Assembly (NCBI GenBank): GCA_946549035.1
Contig: CAMNQH010000036.1
Location: 1 to 32,327 of the forward strand
Direction: 5' to 3'
Length of the DNA: 32,327 bases
Source of the DNA: an uncultured Lachnospiraceae bacterium
Lineage (GTDB): Bacteria > Bacillota > Clostridia > Lachnospirales > Lachnospiraceae
Position numbers and translations under genes: made by a program
Notes under the pieces: generated by a model
What the model saw: the letters and a program-made list of their open reading frames with translations, nothing else
Told to the model about the DNA's origin: nothing
Database searches by the model: none
Part shown: positions 32,226 through 32,327 of the stretch, one piece after another
How the letters are laid out: each line of letters opens with the position of its first letter
Numbering within the stretch: position 1 is the stretch's first letter

Positions 32226-32252
32226 TAAAGTAATAAGCAATCCTACCGATAT
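32226..32252 (+). promoter_or_regulatory. Sigma-28 promoter pointing out of the window
   Basis: TAAA (32226-32229), 16 bases, then CCGATAT (32246-32252): a full match to the flagellar sigma-28 pattern. The transcript leader contains a hairpin (GCAACATTT at 32273-32281 with AAATTGTTGC at 32287-32296). No start codon with SD is reached before the window ends. A flagellin gene is the likely target, given the adjoining late flagellar operon; that is inference. Confidence 0.85.
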
Positions 32253-32327
32253 AATAAATGTAAGCAAACAACGCAACATTTTAAACAAATTGTTGCATCC
32301 TGCCAACCACGGCTATCCTAGGGGCCG

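Noticed and set aside
32096..32233. A 45-codon reading frame on the plus strand ahead of the right-hand sigma-28 promoter
   Set aside because: It has no SD, is very AT-rich with mostly Lys, Asn and Ile, and its stop overlaps the promoter -35 region.
1..32327. CRISPR arrays, rRNA genes, prophage modules or restriction systems
   Set aside because: No regularly spaced repeats, rRNA signatures or matching gene families were seen on either strand.

Overview
The window looks like a chromosomal segment of a motile, anaerobic Firmicute of the Clostridia, most likely a gut-type Lachnospiraceae. This rests on the gene families, the strong AGGAGG-type ribosome binding sites, the moderate GC, the YesM/YesN-type regulators, the CD1871A-family micro-protein and the flgM-flgN-flgK-flgK-flgL-fliW-csrA-flaG-fliD-fliS order. 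The family placement is inference; no rRNA or other phylogenetic marker is in the window.

Layout. (1) 1-1212, minus strand: a broken MATE efflux gene with an intact promoter and an attenuator-like leader. (2) 1466-10151, plus strand: one long carbohydrate operon. It holds a YesM-type sensor kinase, a sugar-binding lipoprotein, two MalFG-type permeases, a YesN-type AraC response regulator, a DUF6379 protein and a TIM-barrel sugar isomerase/epimerase-like protein that together resemble the beta and alpha subunits of C-glycoside deglycosidases, and a DUF624 (YesL-like) membrane protein. No ABC ATPase and no sugar 3-oxidase are present. (3) 10285-12297: a decayed insertion of the tyrosine-recombinase plus IS91-transposase type, bounded by perfect 15-bp inverted repeats. 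(4) 12433-14025: a thioredoxin-like lipoprotein, a CD1871A-family micro-protein and a NapH-like polyferredoxin in overlapping arrangement. (5) 14116-14384: a tRNA-Glu/tRNA-Cys unit with promoter and terminator. (6) 14555-18871: housekeeping genes for a small alarmone synthetase, aspartate kinase, a cytidylate kinase-like protein and an intact MATE transporter. (7) 18924-21453: an aldo/keto reductase with ferredoxin tail next to a MtmB-like methyltransferase homolog that carries leucine, not pyrrolysine, at the diagnostic position. (8) 21608-31375: a late flagellar operon starting at a sigma-28 promoter, with hook-filament junction proteins, cap, chaperones, the anti-sigma factor FlgM and the FliW/CsrA pair. 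(9) 31462-32327: an orphan Phd-type antitoxin on the minus strand, two strong hairpins and a second sigma-28 promoter pointing out of the window, probably towards a flagellin gene.

How the parts work together. The sensor kinase and regulator probably detect the sugar or glycoside imported by the permeases, and the DUF6379/TIM-barrel pair probably acts on it in the cytoplasm. In the flagellar block, FlgM should hold back sigma-28 until the hook is finished. FlgN, FliS and the last small coiled-coil protein should chaperone the hook-associated, flagellin and cap proteins. FliW and CsrA should set flagellin translation, and a consensus CsrA site sits on the flaG ribosome binding site.

The observations most worth following are the pyrrolysine-free MtmB homolog with its redox neighbour, the C-glycoside-deglycosidase-like pair lacking its usual oxidoreductase, and the CsrA site at flaG.
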